Made by a program: the position numbers and the translations under genes | Source: Vitrella brassicaformis | Lineage: Eukaryota; Sar; Vitrellaceae | Reading direction: 5' to 3' | Length of the DNA: 64,000 nucleotides | NCBI GenBank assembly: GCA_001179505.1 | Contig: CDMY01000299.1 | Coordinates: forward strand, 1 to 64,000 | Shown here: piece after piece, positions 11,401-21,456 of the stretch | Layout: each line of letters begins with the position of its first letter | Position numbering within the stretch: the first letter of the stretch is position 1 | Notes under the pieces: model-generated | The model's input: the letters and a program-made list of their open reading frames with translations, nothing else | The model's database searches: none | Told to the model about the DNA's origin: nothing

Positions 11401-11532
11401 GCACTCGACTTGGTGCAGTGTCCATGTGAGTCGCGACATGCACCGCAAAAGGCCAACACAATGGCAAGCAGGGGCAGCACAGCGAGGAGATTCTTGCCAG
11501 CTGGGTGGGGTTGTGTCTGCATGCGTGAGTGC

Positions 11533-11646
11533 GTGTGTGGGGTGTCCATCCATGAGCGCTGAGACAATGACATACAGATCCATACTTAGATGTCAACCGC
11601 AATGACGACTCACTCAAGACTAATGAGTACACACACAACAAAGTCC
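11533..11646 (+). repeat. Dispersed repeat R3, copy 1
   Basis: Shares with 15203-15308 a block of about 105 bases beginning GTGTGTGGGGTGTCCATC, continuing GAGCGCTGAGACAATGACAT and GTCAACCGCAATG, and ending in ACACAC-A-CAAA. A truncated third copy follows at 11671-11717. Confidence 0.7.
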
Positions 11647-11670
11647 CCCTTGCTCGCATGAGTGAGTGAA

Positions 11671-11717
11671 TGTGTGTGGTATCCATCAAGGAGCGTTGAG
11701 ATGAGCGCATACACAAA
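11671..11717 (+). repeat. Dispersed repeat R3, truncated copy
   Basis: TGTGTGTGGTATCCATCAAG followed by GAGCGTTGAGA matches only the start of the other two R3 copies and then diverges. Confidence 0.5.
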
Positions 11718-11826
11718 AGGGCTGGCTCATCTCTGACAAACATGAATACATCAGTGCGCACCGACGTGACGTCTGTGTAAAAACGGCATGGATTCTGCAT
11801 CACGGGCAGCTAGCTGGATGCACACT

Positions 11827-13645
11827 CTACGCTTGGCCTCCTGGCCATCCTCCATCCGTGCGCCACCGGCCCACCTCGGTCAACCTGGCACACAAGGGAT
11901 CACATCGCCAGACCGCCGCACACAAATGAAGGCACGAAAGAATGTCATGATGATTTTGTTCCTCTCCTCCGCCCCGCTCACCCTCTTTCTCCTGCTGCTG
12001 CTGCTGCTGCTGGCGGTCACCACCGCCATCCCCGCCGATGTCGTCCAACTCATCCTCCGACTCGCCATCCATATCTGCACACACTCCCAAACATACAAAA
12101 GAGCCCAACAGCACATACACATCTCCCCCACCCACCCTCACCGTCATCGTCGTCATCGTCATCATCCTCGTCCTCTGCACACCACCACACACAGCACACA
12201 GCACACAGCACACCGATTATCCGACCTGTCCGGACTGCCAGCTGCATGTACACTGACCCTCATCGTCTCCCTGGTCTTGTTTCTGGTAGATGGCCATATC
12301 TGCGATGGTGTTGCCCAGCAGGCCGCCCACGAGAGGGGCGGTAGTGGGCCGGCGGTCCTTGAAGGCATCCGATGCATCACCCACTGGCGGCTCGGTGGTG
12401 ACGACCCGAACACACACTGCACTCAGCGAAACAGCGCAACGCGTCAAAGGGTGGGTGGCATTATCAATCATACCATCCCTTCCATCCCTTCCTTGCCTGT
12501 GTTGGTTTCGCTGGGGATGATGAGATCGATCCATGCGACGAACGGGCGGTCGAATGGCGTCAGCAGCAGAGTCCGGCACTCTGCAGGGGGAACCATATCG
12601 TCGAACCTGTGCGCCATGACGGCGCTGCAGCCGTTGGGCGGCTGGTGCGGCAAGTGGTTCATGAGGCCGTGCAGCACACCGCCGTGGGCATGTCTGAAGA
12701 GGCCAACACAGAACAGAGGAAGAGGCCGTGATAAATGGATGTGCGTGTCTGCGTCTGAGTGTGGTGTGGTGTGGTGTGGTGTGTCCTGCGTACCTGTCGA
12801 CCAGAACCACAGGAGCATGGCCCCAATTTGCTGGCCACATGATGACCCTCATGATGAAGGCCGACACTGAGGCATCAGTGGTCACCTCAGCACCTGCCGT
12901 CCAGCTGTCCCCCTGTGGGTCGATCGAGGATCTGACGGGCGGGTTGCCGTCGATGATGTGTGGGTGGTATGGGTGAGCAGGGGGGAGGGGGGGATTGATG
13001 TCCAGCTCGAAGCCAGGCGCGTCACGCAGGGCGCGCACACCGCCGCCCGGCTGGTCGAAAAGCTCAAAACGGCCGTAGTTGCCGCCGAACTCGACGTGTC
13101 TGCCGACCATCTTCCACAACGCAACCACACGCACATCGGCCAAATACGCCTGCACGGACACAGACAAACACATGAGTGCCAACTATCCCACCCTGATTAC
13201 GGCCACCTGTTGGCTATCGTGCCTCTGCAGGTCACATGCGACCGGGAGCTGACAGTAGCCGTACTGCGCTGCCAGCTTCAGCGCATCGGCCACCTCTGTC
13301 CACTGCTGTGTGTCCATCAGCCAGATGGCCTTGAGCAGCAGAGGGCGGTCGAGCTGCGCGTCGAATGTGATGATGGTGTGCAATCCCTTGGCCGACAGGC
13401 AGCGATTGAGTCGGTTGCGCAGGACAGACACGTGGGGAGAAGTCGACGGACCAGAGGAAGTGCGCCGTGGCTCTGAGGCTGCCGACCTCCGACAGGCTGC
13501 ACACAGGCAAAGCACAACACACACACACACACAACTGCCTCTCCCCTTCCCTCATCCGTTCGTGTGTCCTGTGCGTACGTGTGCAGGGCATCTCTGTGGG
13601 CTTTGTGGAGGAAATCGAGTGTATGGCCATCGATGACGGCACCAT
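11827..13645 (-). CDS. Unrecognised multi-exon protein
   Basis: Exons on the minus strand join in phase: MVPSSMAIHSISSTKPTEMP, then GLHTIITFDAQLDRPLLLKA and WTEVADALKLAAQYGYCQLP, then LADVRVVALWKMVGRHVEFG, FIMRVIMWPANWGHAPVVLV, HGGVLHGLMNHLPHQPPNGC and FDRPFVAWIDLIIPSE. The C-terminus is GLLGNTIADMAIYQ and an acidic stretch MDGESEDELDDIGGDGGGD with polyglutamine. The central part is a mixed alpha/beta globular domain that I cannot assign to a family. The exact end is uncertain: reading through gives a stop at 11827, while an extra intron would end it near 11880. It is divergent from the next gene; start codons are 196 bases apart with AGCTCGC at 13790 between them. Confidence 0.6.
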
Positions 13646-13841
13646 GGCCGTCCGCAGTGTGGTTATTGCCCATCTTGCAGTCTACGAGGACGGATGACCA
13701 GGTCCTTAAGTGCACGTCACCTACCTTCGCGCGACCGCTGGTTGCTCTTGGGAGGGCTTCGATGTCTAAATCATCTTGCGATCGGTCTAAGCTCGCTGAC
13801 TTGCGCTGGCGACACTCACACCAGCGGAGAGACACGCAGTC

Positions 13842-14711
13842 ATGAACACTATGAGCGCCTTCTTTCTCTTTGGCTTCGTTCTCCCTGGTCGGGCAGTTGA
13901 AAGATCACGACTCAAGCGCACTCTGGTTGGATGTTTCCTGTATGCGCGTAGAATCTACAAGATCGGCTCTTCCCTCGAGGATATCGGAAATGACGCCACA
14001 ATCGTTCATCAGATCAACCAAATGATTGAGATCAACGTAAGTCGGGCGGGTCAGCGGAAGGGCGAACACGGATCCATCCATGGCGTTCGCTGTGCTGCAT
14101 GCAGGAGGTGCGCATCCCGTCAGAGTAAGCAGCTGCAGCGAGTGGCATGCGTTCTTGTTTGCTTGGTCTGCCGCTGCTGCAGGTTCCGCTTACCTTTTGT
14201 CCTGTCTCGCGTGATGTGGACCAGGAGATCGTCCAGCCCGTCCTGACCGTATGGCGAACGTTGGGGAAGAACATGACGGATGCGCACCACACCGAGGCAC
14301 AGCCCTGCCGTGGCCTACCATTTCCAGAACCCGGTATCTATATCAGCCGCCAGGACACAAGAGAACGGCCAACACCACACGGAATTGGATGTGTTTTCTC
14401 AGAGGATGTGTTCGCTGCCCGGAAGGGAATTGTGCAGGAGGCCCGCCGGATCGTGGCCGAGGCAGGCTACGAGCTCTCGGCCCAGAACGTCATGACAGTG
14501 ATTGGTAAGCTCCGAAAGCATGCCATGATGTTTTTCTGCCGCCACACACTCGGCATTCTGTGACGCTGACGCTGCAGTACCACGACCTCGTGTGGGAGGT
14601 ACACATACGGCACGCCCGTCTGCTGTCGCCCATGGTATTTTGTCTGTCTTTACCTCTCAGATGGAAGAGGTGGGAGAGGCGCTCGACCGTCTGCAGAAGA
14701 ATGAGTACTAA
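13842..14711 (+). CDS. Unrecognised small protein
   Basis: The first exon encodes MNTMSAFFLFGFVLPGRAVE and IYKIGSSLEDIGNDATIVHQ, ending INQMIEIN at donor 14037. The second exon (from about 14180) stays open: VPLTFCPVSRDVDQEIVQPV, TVWRTLGKNMTDAHH, FAARKGIVQEARRIVAEAGY, ELSAQNVMT. Short final exons give YHDLVWE and MEEVGEALDRLQKNEY-stop. The last part is helical. I recognise no family. The second exon may be joined differently, because an alternative short exon (EVRIPSE) near 14105 fits poorly in phase. A dispersed repeat (R1) begins immediately after the stop, so it probably lies in the 3' UTR or just downstream. Confidence 0.5.
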
Positions 14712-15195
14712 TCCACGAGGCGCATCGCAGCACGGCTGAAGCTGAAGAGGGGGCAACAGCAGAGTGTGTGGGACAACAGGAGGGCAGGCGCTTGATTGGT
14801 CTGCTGTCGCTGTAGCTAGCTGTGTATATCTCTTGACATACATGTGTTTGTGTGGTGGTGCGGCCGTTGGTTCTGCTATGACGGAGAAGGATTAGCCTCG
14901 TCCCGCCTCCCTGATACATGGCATGCCGACACGTGGATAGCTTTCGCCACTCGCTTTGTAATCGATTGACTGTTGTGTATGGCTGGGTGAGTGTTTAATG
15001 AGCGCCCGGTCGTCTTTGGCGGCAGTGAAAAGGGGGATCTGTGAGTGTCGTGCTGGTCTGTATGTGTATAGCTGTTCCATCTGTAAGTGAGCCAGCCGGT
15101 GGACCGAGTCGGTAACGCTTTCTCTCTGATCGCATTACCGTCACGGTCGGACCGTCACGGACCGACTCGGTAAGTCTGGTCCGGACTCTGGTCGG
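14712..15195 (+). repeat. Dispersed repeat family R1, copy 1
   Basis: It starts right at the end of the preceding gene. GGCGCATCGCAGCACGGCTG and AAGCTGAAG are shared almost exactly with the reverse complement near 63450-63490. Farther in, GTGAGTGTCGTGCTGGTCTG, GTGTATAGCTGTT and GCCAGCCGGTGGAC match the reverse complement of 62990-63075. The middle aligns loosely with 31400-31630. The end carries near-palindromic units (GGACCGAGTCGGTAA at 15101, GGACCGACTCGGTAA at 15159) around a tandem ACCGTCACGG. Confidence 0.7.
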
Positions 15196-15202
15196 TACGC
15201 AT

Positions 15203-15308
15203 GTGTGTGGGGTGTCCATCAAGGAGCGCTGAGACAATGACATACAGATACATACATGTCAACCGCAATGCCGACTCAAAACTATTGAGTCCACACACGA
15301 CAAACTCA
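15203..15308 (+). repeat. Dispersed repeat R3, copy 2
   Basis: Second near-identical copy of the block at 11533-11646 (GTGTCCATC, GAGCGCTGAGACAATGACAT, GTCAACCGCAATG). Here it directly follows R1 copy 1. Confidence 0.7.
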
Positions 15309-15383
15309 AGTCCTTCTCACAAAAATAGCGTCTGACTCTAGCGTCGTCCAATCATTGTGCAGACGGCAGCCACACAGACGCCC

Positions 15384-16485
15384 TCACAGCTTGGCGGCGA
15401 TCTTCTGGTCCCTCTCCTTGATCTTCGCCACCAGCCTCTCGCTGTAGGCCTTGAGTGACGCCGGCACCACCGGCTGTGCAAAGGGGCTCCCAGGCAGCCG
15501 GGCAAAGTCGATGCCCAGCTGGGGTGTCACTCGTATCACCAGACCACTCGGCTGACAGTCACATAAGGGCAAGGAAATAAAGCGACACACACTGGTTCGG
15601 GCCCGACTCACCAGCGATTTGTTCTTGACGGCCTCCACAGCCGCTGTGGAGACAACCTCGGGAGGCAGCAGGGCACCTGTGTGGGGGGTGGACACAGATC
15701 AATGCGCCGACAGTGCCATGGTATGACATGCCTGCGGCTAATCGTGCCTCGCTGCCTGCAGGCGCACCGACAGACGGCGTGCCCACCTGACTTCTCGATG
15801 GCATGGATGAATTTCCTGCTTTGGTGCTTGAAGACCTCCTCCATCTGGTGGACAGAACCAACACACACAGATGAATGAATGAAGCACCCCTTCCTCTCCC
15901 TCCCTCCTTCCCTGTGTGTGTATGTGTGTGTACCATTGGTGTGTCGACGTAATTGGGGCAGATGGTGTACACACGAACGTCTGCACACACACGAACAGAG
16001 TCGCCGAGTCCCTGTTGGATTTTCCACTCTCTCCGTCCCCTCACTCACTTGTGCGTTGCATGTACGCCGCGATGGCTCGTGAGAACATCACGACAGCAGC
16101 CTTGAGACCAGAATAGATGGGCTGGAAGGGCAGCGGAATCAGACCAGCTGAACGGATGACGCACACACACACACACACACACACANNNNNNNNNNNNNNN
16201 NNNNNNNNNNNNNNNNNNNNNNNNNNNNNNNNNNNNNNNNNNNNNNNNNNNNNNNNNNNNNNNNNNNNNNNNNNNNNNNNNNNNNNNNNNNNNNNNNNNN
16301 NNNNNNNNNNNNNNNNNNNNNNNNNNNNNNNNNNNNNNNNNNNNNNNNNNNNNNNNNNNNNNNNNNNNNNNNNNNNNNNNNNNNNNNNNNNNNNNNNNNN
16401 NNNNNNNNNNNNNNNNNNNNNNNNNNNNNNNNNNNNNNNNNNNNNNNNNNNNNNNNNNNNNNNNNNNNNNNNNNNNNNNNNNNNN

Positions 16486-16527
<42 letters not shown>

Positions 16528-17218
16528 CATGAAGCGGGTGGATAGGTGAAGGGGTCTGGTGACCCCACCGACCCATGGATGATATGTTGACGATGACCAG
16601 GTCTGTGTCGTCGTCTTCACCGTCGCCCTCGTCTTCTTCACGGCGAGCCGAGAAGCTGTCGACCGCCACCTTGCTGCCCAGTATCACACCAAGCAGACCC
16701 ACTGACACACACACACACACACACAGACCCATGAGTACACGAGCCCACCCTCCTTTGCCCACACTGACCATCGAGTATGCTTCGAATGTCGTCCACCGCT
16801 GCATCGGTCAGTGGCTCCCCATACATGATTTTCTCCTCGTCCCTGCCGCGGAAGGCACAGTTGGCCACGATTGTGACCCTCCTGCGCCGCCGCCAGCTGT
16901 CGCCCACTCGATTGTCAGACAGCTCCTCAGCGTAGTGGAACGCTCCGCGCACCGCGTGGTGGTCACTGACGTCGCACTCACAGTAGGAGAGCGACCCAAG
17001 CTGGCCGCTGCCGGCATTCCTTCTTGTTTGTGCGTCTGGTGGCATGGTCTTGTCTGCAACGAGCACGTCAGCTCCCTCATTCTGCAGTGCCTTCGCGATG
17101 GACAAGCCGATTCCTGAAGCGCCGCCAAACACCTGACGGAAAGCATAAGCGAACCAACGGGATGAAAACCTTGATGAATGGCATTGCCTACCACTGCTAC
17201 GCGTCCAGACAGTGTCAT
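15384..17218 (-). CDS. Short-chain dehydrogenase/reductase (interrupted by assembly gap)
   Basis: NAD(P)-dependent SDR-family oxidoreductase. Exon 1 is 27 bases (MTLSGRVAV) and joins VFGGASGIGLSIAKALQNEG, the Rossmann glycine motif GxxxGIG. ADVLVADK and LSYCECDVSDHHAVRGAF follow (cofactor-specifying Asp and the D-V strand), then VTIVANCA in place of the usual NNAG. VIVNISSMG supplies the catalytic Ser region and, after the gap, IYSGLKAAVVMFSRA supplies the Y-x3-K catalytic pair. VYTICPNYVDTPM is the typical post-catalytic PG-x-V-x-T loop. The C-terminus ends KERDQKIAAKL-stop. The 300-N gap at 16186-16485 lies in the intron between the Ser and Tyr exons, so little or no coding sequence is lost. 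Substrate unknown; 15-hydroxyprostaglandin-dehydrogenase-like SDRs are similar in layout. Confidence 0.82.
16186..16485. other. Assembly gap of 300 Ns between dinucleotide repeats
   Basis: Exactly 300 N, preceded by a (CA)n run from 16161 and followed by (CA)n then (TA)n to about 16528. The round size suggests an arbitrary or estimated gap over a long microsatellite. Reading frames crossing it are meaningless. Confidence 0.95.
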
Positions 17219-17360
17219 CTTGAGAGATCAACCGACGATGGCGCTTGGGGACGGATTATGGCGAGATGATCCCGCGATTGAAGATCTTGCTCACCACCGA
17301 CGAAGGAAAGGAATGAGGGCGCTGCAGCATCACACGCCAAATGCGACGAGACGAAATAAA

Positions 17361-17368
17361 AGCTCGCA
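17361..17368 (-). promoter_or_regulatory. TGCGAGCT-type promoter motif (divergent SDR / small gene)
   Basis: AGCTCGCA, the complement of the recurrent 8-mer, 142 bases from the SDR start and 44 bases before the ATG at 17413. Role inferred. Confidence 0.45.
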
Positions 17369-17412
17369 CGCGATGAAGGAGCCGCGATTGAATTGATGTT
17401 TTCCTGCACTAT

Positions 17413-17755
17413 ATGGCTTCCTGTAGCACGGAGGAAGCCGATGGGCCTCAGTGCGCCTCAAAAAAGCGAGATTTGTCCAGCGAGAATCGCTTTTGCGACA
17501 AACAAGAAGCGATCTTCGGCAGGCGCACCGGCCCAAATCTCCTGACGGTGAGGCAGCGAAACAGATCAACGAAGCACTCACGTGCGTGTGTCTGTGCAGG
17601 TCGCCGAGCTTGTGAAGCGTCGAGTCATTTGGTCATTCGCACACCTACATGAGCAATTGCAAACCAATGATGGATGCACTTTGTGTGTCAAGGAAGTGGT
17701 TTGTGTATGTGTGTATGTGTGGCTGGCTGACTGGCTGGGGTGGGTGGATGGGTAA
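17413..17755 (+). CDS. Possible small protein, two exons
   Basis: MASCSTEEADGPQCASKKRD to FGRRTGPNLLT, a donor GTGAGG, an acceptor TGTGCAG, then VAELVKRRVIWSFAHLHEQL and a hydrophobic, Trp-rich tail ending WVDG-stop. The join is in phase and the promoter 8-mer lies 44 bases upstream. No family recognised, and the tail overlaps a TG-rich stretch, so the true 3' end may differ. Confidence 0.35.
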
Positions 17756-18495
17756 GGTGCGTGGGTCTGTATCTGTATTCGCTCGCTGTATGCTTGATTT
17801 TATGTATTTCTCCATTCTCGATTGCATGTATATTTGGCTACTCACGTGTCTTGTCCTGGCCCTTCTCACTGCCAATCAGCACGCAAGAATCGCACCGTTT
17901 GTGAATCCGATGCCTGCGTGCTGTGAGGGTTGGCTTCTTGGTATCACCACGTGCGTGTGTAGGTGTCTCTGTGTGCGAGTGGATATGGCATGGTCAGTAG
18001 GATGTTGCATTTAAGTTCGAGTATAGGCAGGCAGCTTGTAGGCAGGCTTGTGTAGAGTGTGTCTTGGCCGTGGCCATGCAGTTGATCGGCCCTGCTGTGT
18101 GCTGCGTGAAGCCTCGCTCTCGCGTCATGATAATAGAGATGGAGAAACGCAATTGCAATCGCAACCATGTACACGTGTGTGTGTGTGTGTGTGTGCGTGT
18201 CGACTCCTGCCCGTGTGTGAATATGTGGCGACACCACGATTCGAATATTTGCCTAGAAGTTATTTCTGTCGTGCATTTGCAAGACAGTTCATGACATTGA
18301 AGGGAAAGCATGTGACCAAACAATCAATCACTGTATCTCGTGGATAAAGGAAGGAGCGACACGGATACATTCAATATGTCAACATCAAACCAGACCTCCA
18401 CACACACGAATGCAAAGTGCAAGGTGCCGCGCGGCACGTCAAAACACCGCCTCCAGTGTGTGTCCACAGACAAGGTGCCGGCATGCCAGCCAGCA
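17756..18495. other. Intergenic between convergent gene ends
   Basis: 740 bases without a supportable gene. TG-rich runs (for example 18175-18200) and AT-richer sequence than the flanks. This is the 3' side of both neighbours. Confidence 0.5.
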
Positions 18496-20329
18496 TCACA
18501 AGGGCAGCTGCATCGGCACACTAGGCCTCTGAGCCATCACATACCTCCCCCCGGCTTCCGCGCTCTCCCTCCTCGACGCGGCTCCGCTGACAACACCACG
18601 GGGGCTTCCCACGCCGCCCAGACTGTTGCGCCCGCTCCCGACGCCGCCCAGGCTGTGTCGCCCGCTGCCCATGCCGCCAAGGCTGTTGCGTGTAGAGCCT
18701 CTCCTCTGGTTGGGCCATACGACCGCCCAGCCCTTCCAACATCCCTCCAATAGACAATCAGGCGTGGACAGAAACCGCTGGGCCTGCAGCGAGGGTCACA
18801 GCAGACAGATGCATATATTCCCCTCGTGTCTCTCTGTGAGTGTGTCTTACTTGCAGTAGGTGGACGTTGATGCGCGGCACATCGTTGGTCTTGAGCAGCA
18901 CCTTCCGAGACACGCCGTAGGCAATGACCACGATGATTGCACCGAGGGCGAAGGTCACGATGGCCAGCGCCGTCCGGTCCACGGACTCGTATCGAGTGCC
19001 GATCTCAACCAAAGTGAAGATGACGAAGTCATAAGTGTCGTGCAGCAACACCGGCAGAGCCAAAATCTGACGACAATCACCAAAACAATCCACCTTTTGT
19101 CACTGGGAGGTCTGGTGTTGCGTGGCTGACTCTGCAGTAGTGTGTCTCCTCGTTTTTGAATTTTCGGATGGCGAGATAGCCGCCGATAATGGCGCCGTAA
19201 AAGAGATGCCCTGGCACAGCCAGAGCCATGCGCAAGGTGGCCGTCATGATCCGCGAAAGGGCGGTATTGCTGCCGAACACATAGATAAAGTTCTCTACCT
19301 GCATTGCATACAGGAATCGATCGAGGCGGAATGGGGCTGCCATGGGTGGGGTGCGTGTCGCATTCGTTGTCTCACATACCAATGCAAAGCCATTGGATGC
19401 AGCTACGGCATAGACAAGAAGTGAAGGCGGATCGGCAACATAATCCTTCCACAGCAGCCGCCTGCAAGCCACCCATCCACACACCGCAGCCTTGCATGCC
19501 GTCTCTGCCATCCTGTCGTTGTCCGACGGACTTGGTGGCAATGTATTTGAGTGTCTCTTCATAGAAACCAGCGATGATGTACGCAGATATGAAGTGGATG
19601 AAGATGGCCATGGCCAAGGTGTCGTCGGCCCTCCTCAACGCAGGCAACACAAACAGCACCAGAGGCAGCAAGATGATTATCAAAGGAATCATGTACAGAA
19701 TCGCCTCCAGGAATGAGAAAAACTCCTGAAGACGCACCGTCATGAGAGCGGTGACATGTTCGGACGGAAAGGGCCCTCGCCTACCTGACTCAGGAAAACA
19801 TGCTCCTTGAAGCGCTGCAGCATCCGAAAACGGAAAGACACGCATGGTGCATTCACTCATGGCTCTCGGACTCACCCACCCAATGGACATATCCCTGAAT
19901 CAGCAAACTTGGCATCACCGTCAATAAAGCAAGGCCAATCGCTCCAAGACCCGCAACAGTAAAGAGGTACGCAGCCACCACCCCAGCCACGCTAGCAATG
20001 ACGTAGAGAAGAAGGAACGCCGCCGTCCTGTTGACGCACTTGCCGGTGAAGAAGTCCACAGATGGCACAGCAGGGATTTGCTGTGTCTGCCTTTCGACAA
20101 GGGGTCCTGGCCCAGGGAGCTGCCCAGGGGGAAGCAGCAGCTGGGGCTGCCCCACAGGGGCGGGTTGGGGCTGGGATTGGGTGGCTGCTGCAGGTGTGGG
20201 AGGTGCTGAGAAGCGAGGGGGGAGTGCCGGTGCTAGGGTAGTGGGAGGGGCTGGGCTGGAGTAGTACAGCCGAGGAGGCGGCCGTATGCGTGTTGGACTC
20301 CATGGTGGGGCATCAGCTGGAGGGCCCAT
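18496..20329 (-). CDS. PrsW-family intramembrane metalloprotease-like protein
   Basis: Polytopic membrane protein resembling the PrsW (Peptidase_M82) / CAAX-protease-like superfamily. After a Pro/Gln-rich cytosolic N-terminus (about 105 residues) come TM segments FLLLYVIASVAGVVAAYLFT, YMIPLIIILLPLVLFVLPAL and IFIHFISAYIIAGF. The family motifs follow in order: EETLKY (E-E-x-x-K), NGFALVENFIYVFG (G-F-x3-E-N), RMALAVPGHLFYGAIIGGYL (helix with GH-x2-G) and LLHDTYDF (H-D-x-x-D). These are the presumed metal-binding residues in PrsW. The C-terminus has Gly/Ser-rich repeats of about 11 residues (GSGRHSLGGV, GSGRNSLGGV). Substrate and membrane unknown. It is head-to-head with a secreted protein gene at 20444, but no TGCGAGCT motif is visible in that gap. 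Confidence 0.72.
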
Positions 20330-20443
20330 CGCTCAAGGGAACACAAGGGCGTGGAGGAAGTCGAGAAAGGGGCCAAGGTAAATTCTCGGAAAGATTGCGG
20401 CGCTGCGTCCAACAACGGGATTCCGCAGATCTGCCGACCAGCC

Positions 20444-20881
20444 ATGAATCGTCTGCAGCTGGTGCAGACACTCGTCCTGGTGTCAGCATGTTGCGTTTGG
20501 GCCGCTCAGCTGCAGCGCCTTCGTCGGGACACGGCTGCCATCCAATCGCACCGAAATGCCACATCTCTTCTCGGCCAAGGCCTTTGCAATGACAACACCA
20601 CCGTGTGCAACTGCCACTGCCATTGCCCCGAGCACCCTCCGCCTCCCGCGCCAACCGTCGTGCCGTATGCTGTGTCGACCACCCTGCCGCCTTCCGTTCC
20701 GCCCGCTGCACCATCGCTGCCGGATGTCATGGCACAGAAGACCGGAAATGGTGAGGATGATCTGCCTTACGGTGAGTCTGGGGCGTCCCTGGTGGAACGG
20801 AAGAGGCCTGACGTGTGTCCGGATGGTTTGGCATGCCACTGCATGTGTCAGTGTCTCGATGCTCTGGTCCCGCCCGGCTGA
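20444..20881 (+). CDS. Secreted protein with CxCxC clusters and proline-rich linker
   Basis: Single-exon ORF. MNRLQLVQTLVLVSACCVWA is a signal peptide or signal anchor. Next come two N-glycosylation sequons (NAT, NTT), a cysteine cluster CNCHCHC, a Pro/Val/Ala-rich linker (PPPAPTVVPYAV), and a second cluster ACHCMCQC near the end. The paired CxCxC clusters could bind metal or form disulfides. No family recognised. The upstream in-frame ATG at 20351 would bury the hydrophobic segment 31 residues in, so 20444 is preferred. Confidence 0.6.
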   Translation: MNRLQLVQTLVLVSACCVWAAQLQRLRRDTAAIQSHRNATSLLGQGLCNDNTTVCNCHCHCPEHPPPPAPTVVPYAVSTTLPPSVPPAAPSLPDVMAQKTGNGEDDLPYGESGASLVERKRPDVCPDGLACHCMCQCLDALVPPG

Positions 20882-21456
20882 TGGGTAGGGATCTCTAGAT
20901 GGTAGATAGGGAGTGTTCTTTTCAACCCGTTGTGACTCGATTCATGCATGGCAGACACACCAGAGTCGTGCGAGTCACGGTCATCGCATTCAAGTGTTCG
21001 TATGTCATCTATCGTCTGCGGGCGACCAGAAGGCGTACCGCATGATGTCTAGCCTCTCACCAGTTGGGACGGCAGGCTTCATGCGTAGACCCTTCCGGCC
21101 CGACTGCAGACGACAGACGACCAACAGACGCACAATACTGTACACACACGCCGATACCACGACAGAGAATCAGCCTTTTATCTCACTTCTATACAGGCGC
21201 ACACGCCCACAACGCACCTGTTCTTCGATCTGTGTCGTGTTCGATGGAACCTGCCTACCATGTTCTGGCTCTGACTGGGTCAATCAGCACCAGGGAACGT
21301 TCGAGCAGCTGGCTGTCATTGAACACATCCCGCCCGACCGACACGCAACGATAGAGCACGAACATCACACAAATGAGCCAAGACACTCGGAAAAATACAT
21401 ACGAAGACATGTGGACACCACTCAGGCCAGAGAAACCGCCGCCATCTTCTCTCTCC
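20882..21456. other. Intergenic between convergent genes
   Basis: No gene supported. The 198-codon plus-strand ORF at 20913-21509 has no recognisable domains, overlaps the end of the next minus-strand gene and looks like chance. Confidence 0.5.

Larger units (their letters stand above)
10640..11826. other. Gene-free repeat-rich interval
   Basis: No gene supported. It holds (CTGC/CCTG)n runs at about 10913-10993, a GGGA-rich run near 10817-10850 and the dispersed repeat blocks listed separately. The 243-codon minus-strand ORF across 11072-11803 runs through these repeats and has no protein-like character. Confidence 0.6.

Noticed and set aside
11072-11803. 243-codon minus-strand ORF
   Set aside because: Runs through dispersed repeats, is rich in His/Cys/Thr as expected of noncoding CA-rich DNA, and shows no domain.
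16041-16804. ORFs of about 140-220 codons crossing the N gap
   Set aside because: Their middle is unknown sequence and their ends are translated CA repeats.
18340-18753. Plus-strand ORF antisense to the PrsW-like gene tail
   Set aside because: Shadow of the Gly-rich repeat exon on the other strand.
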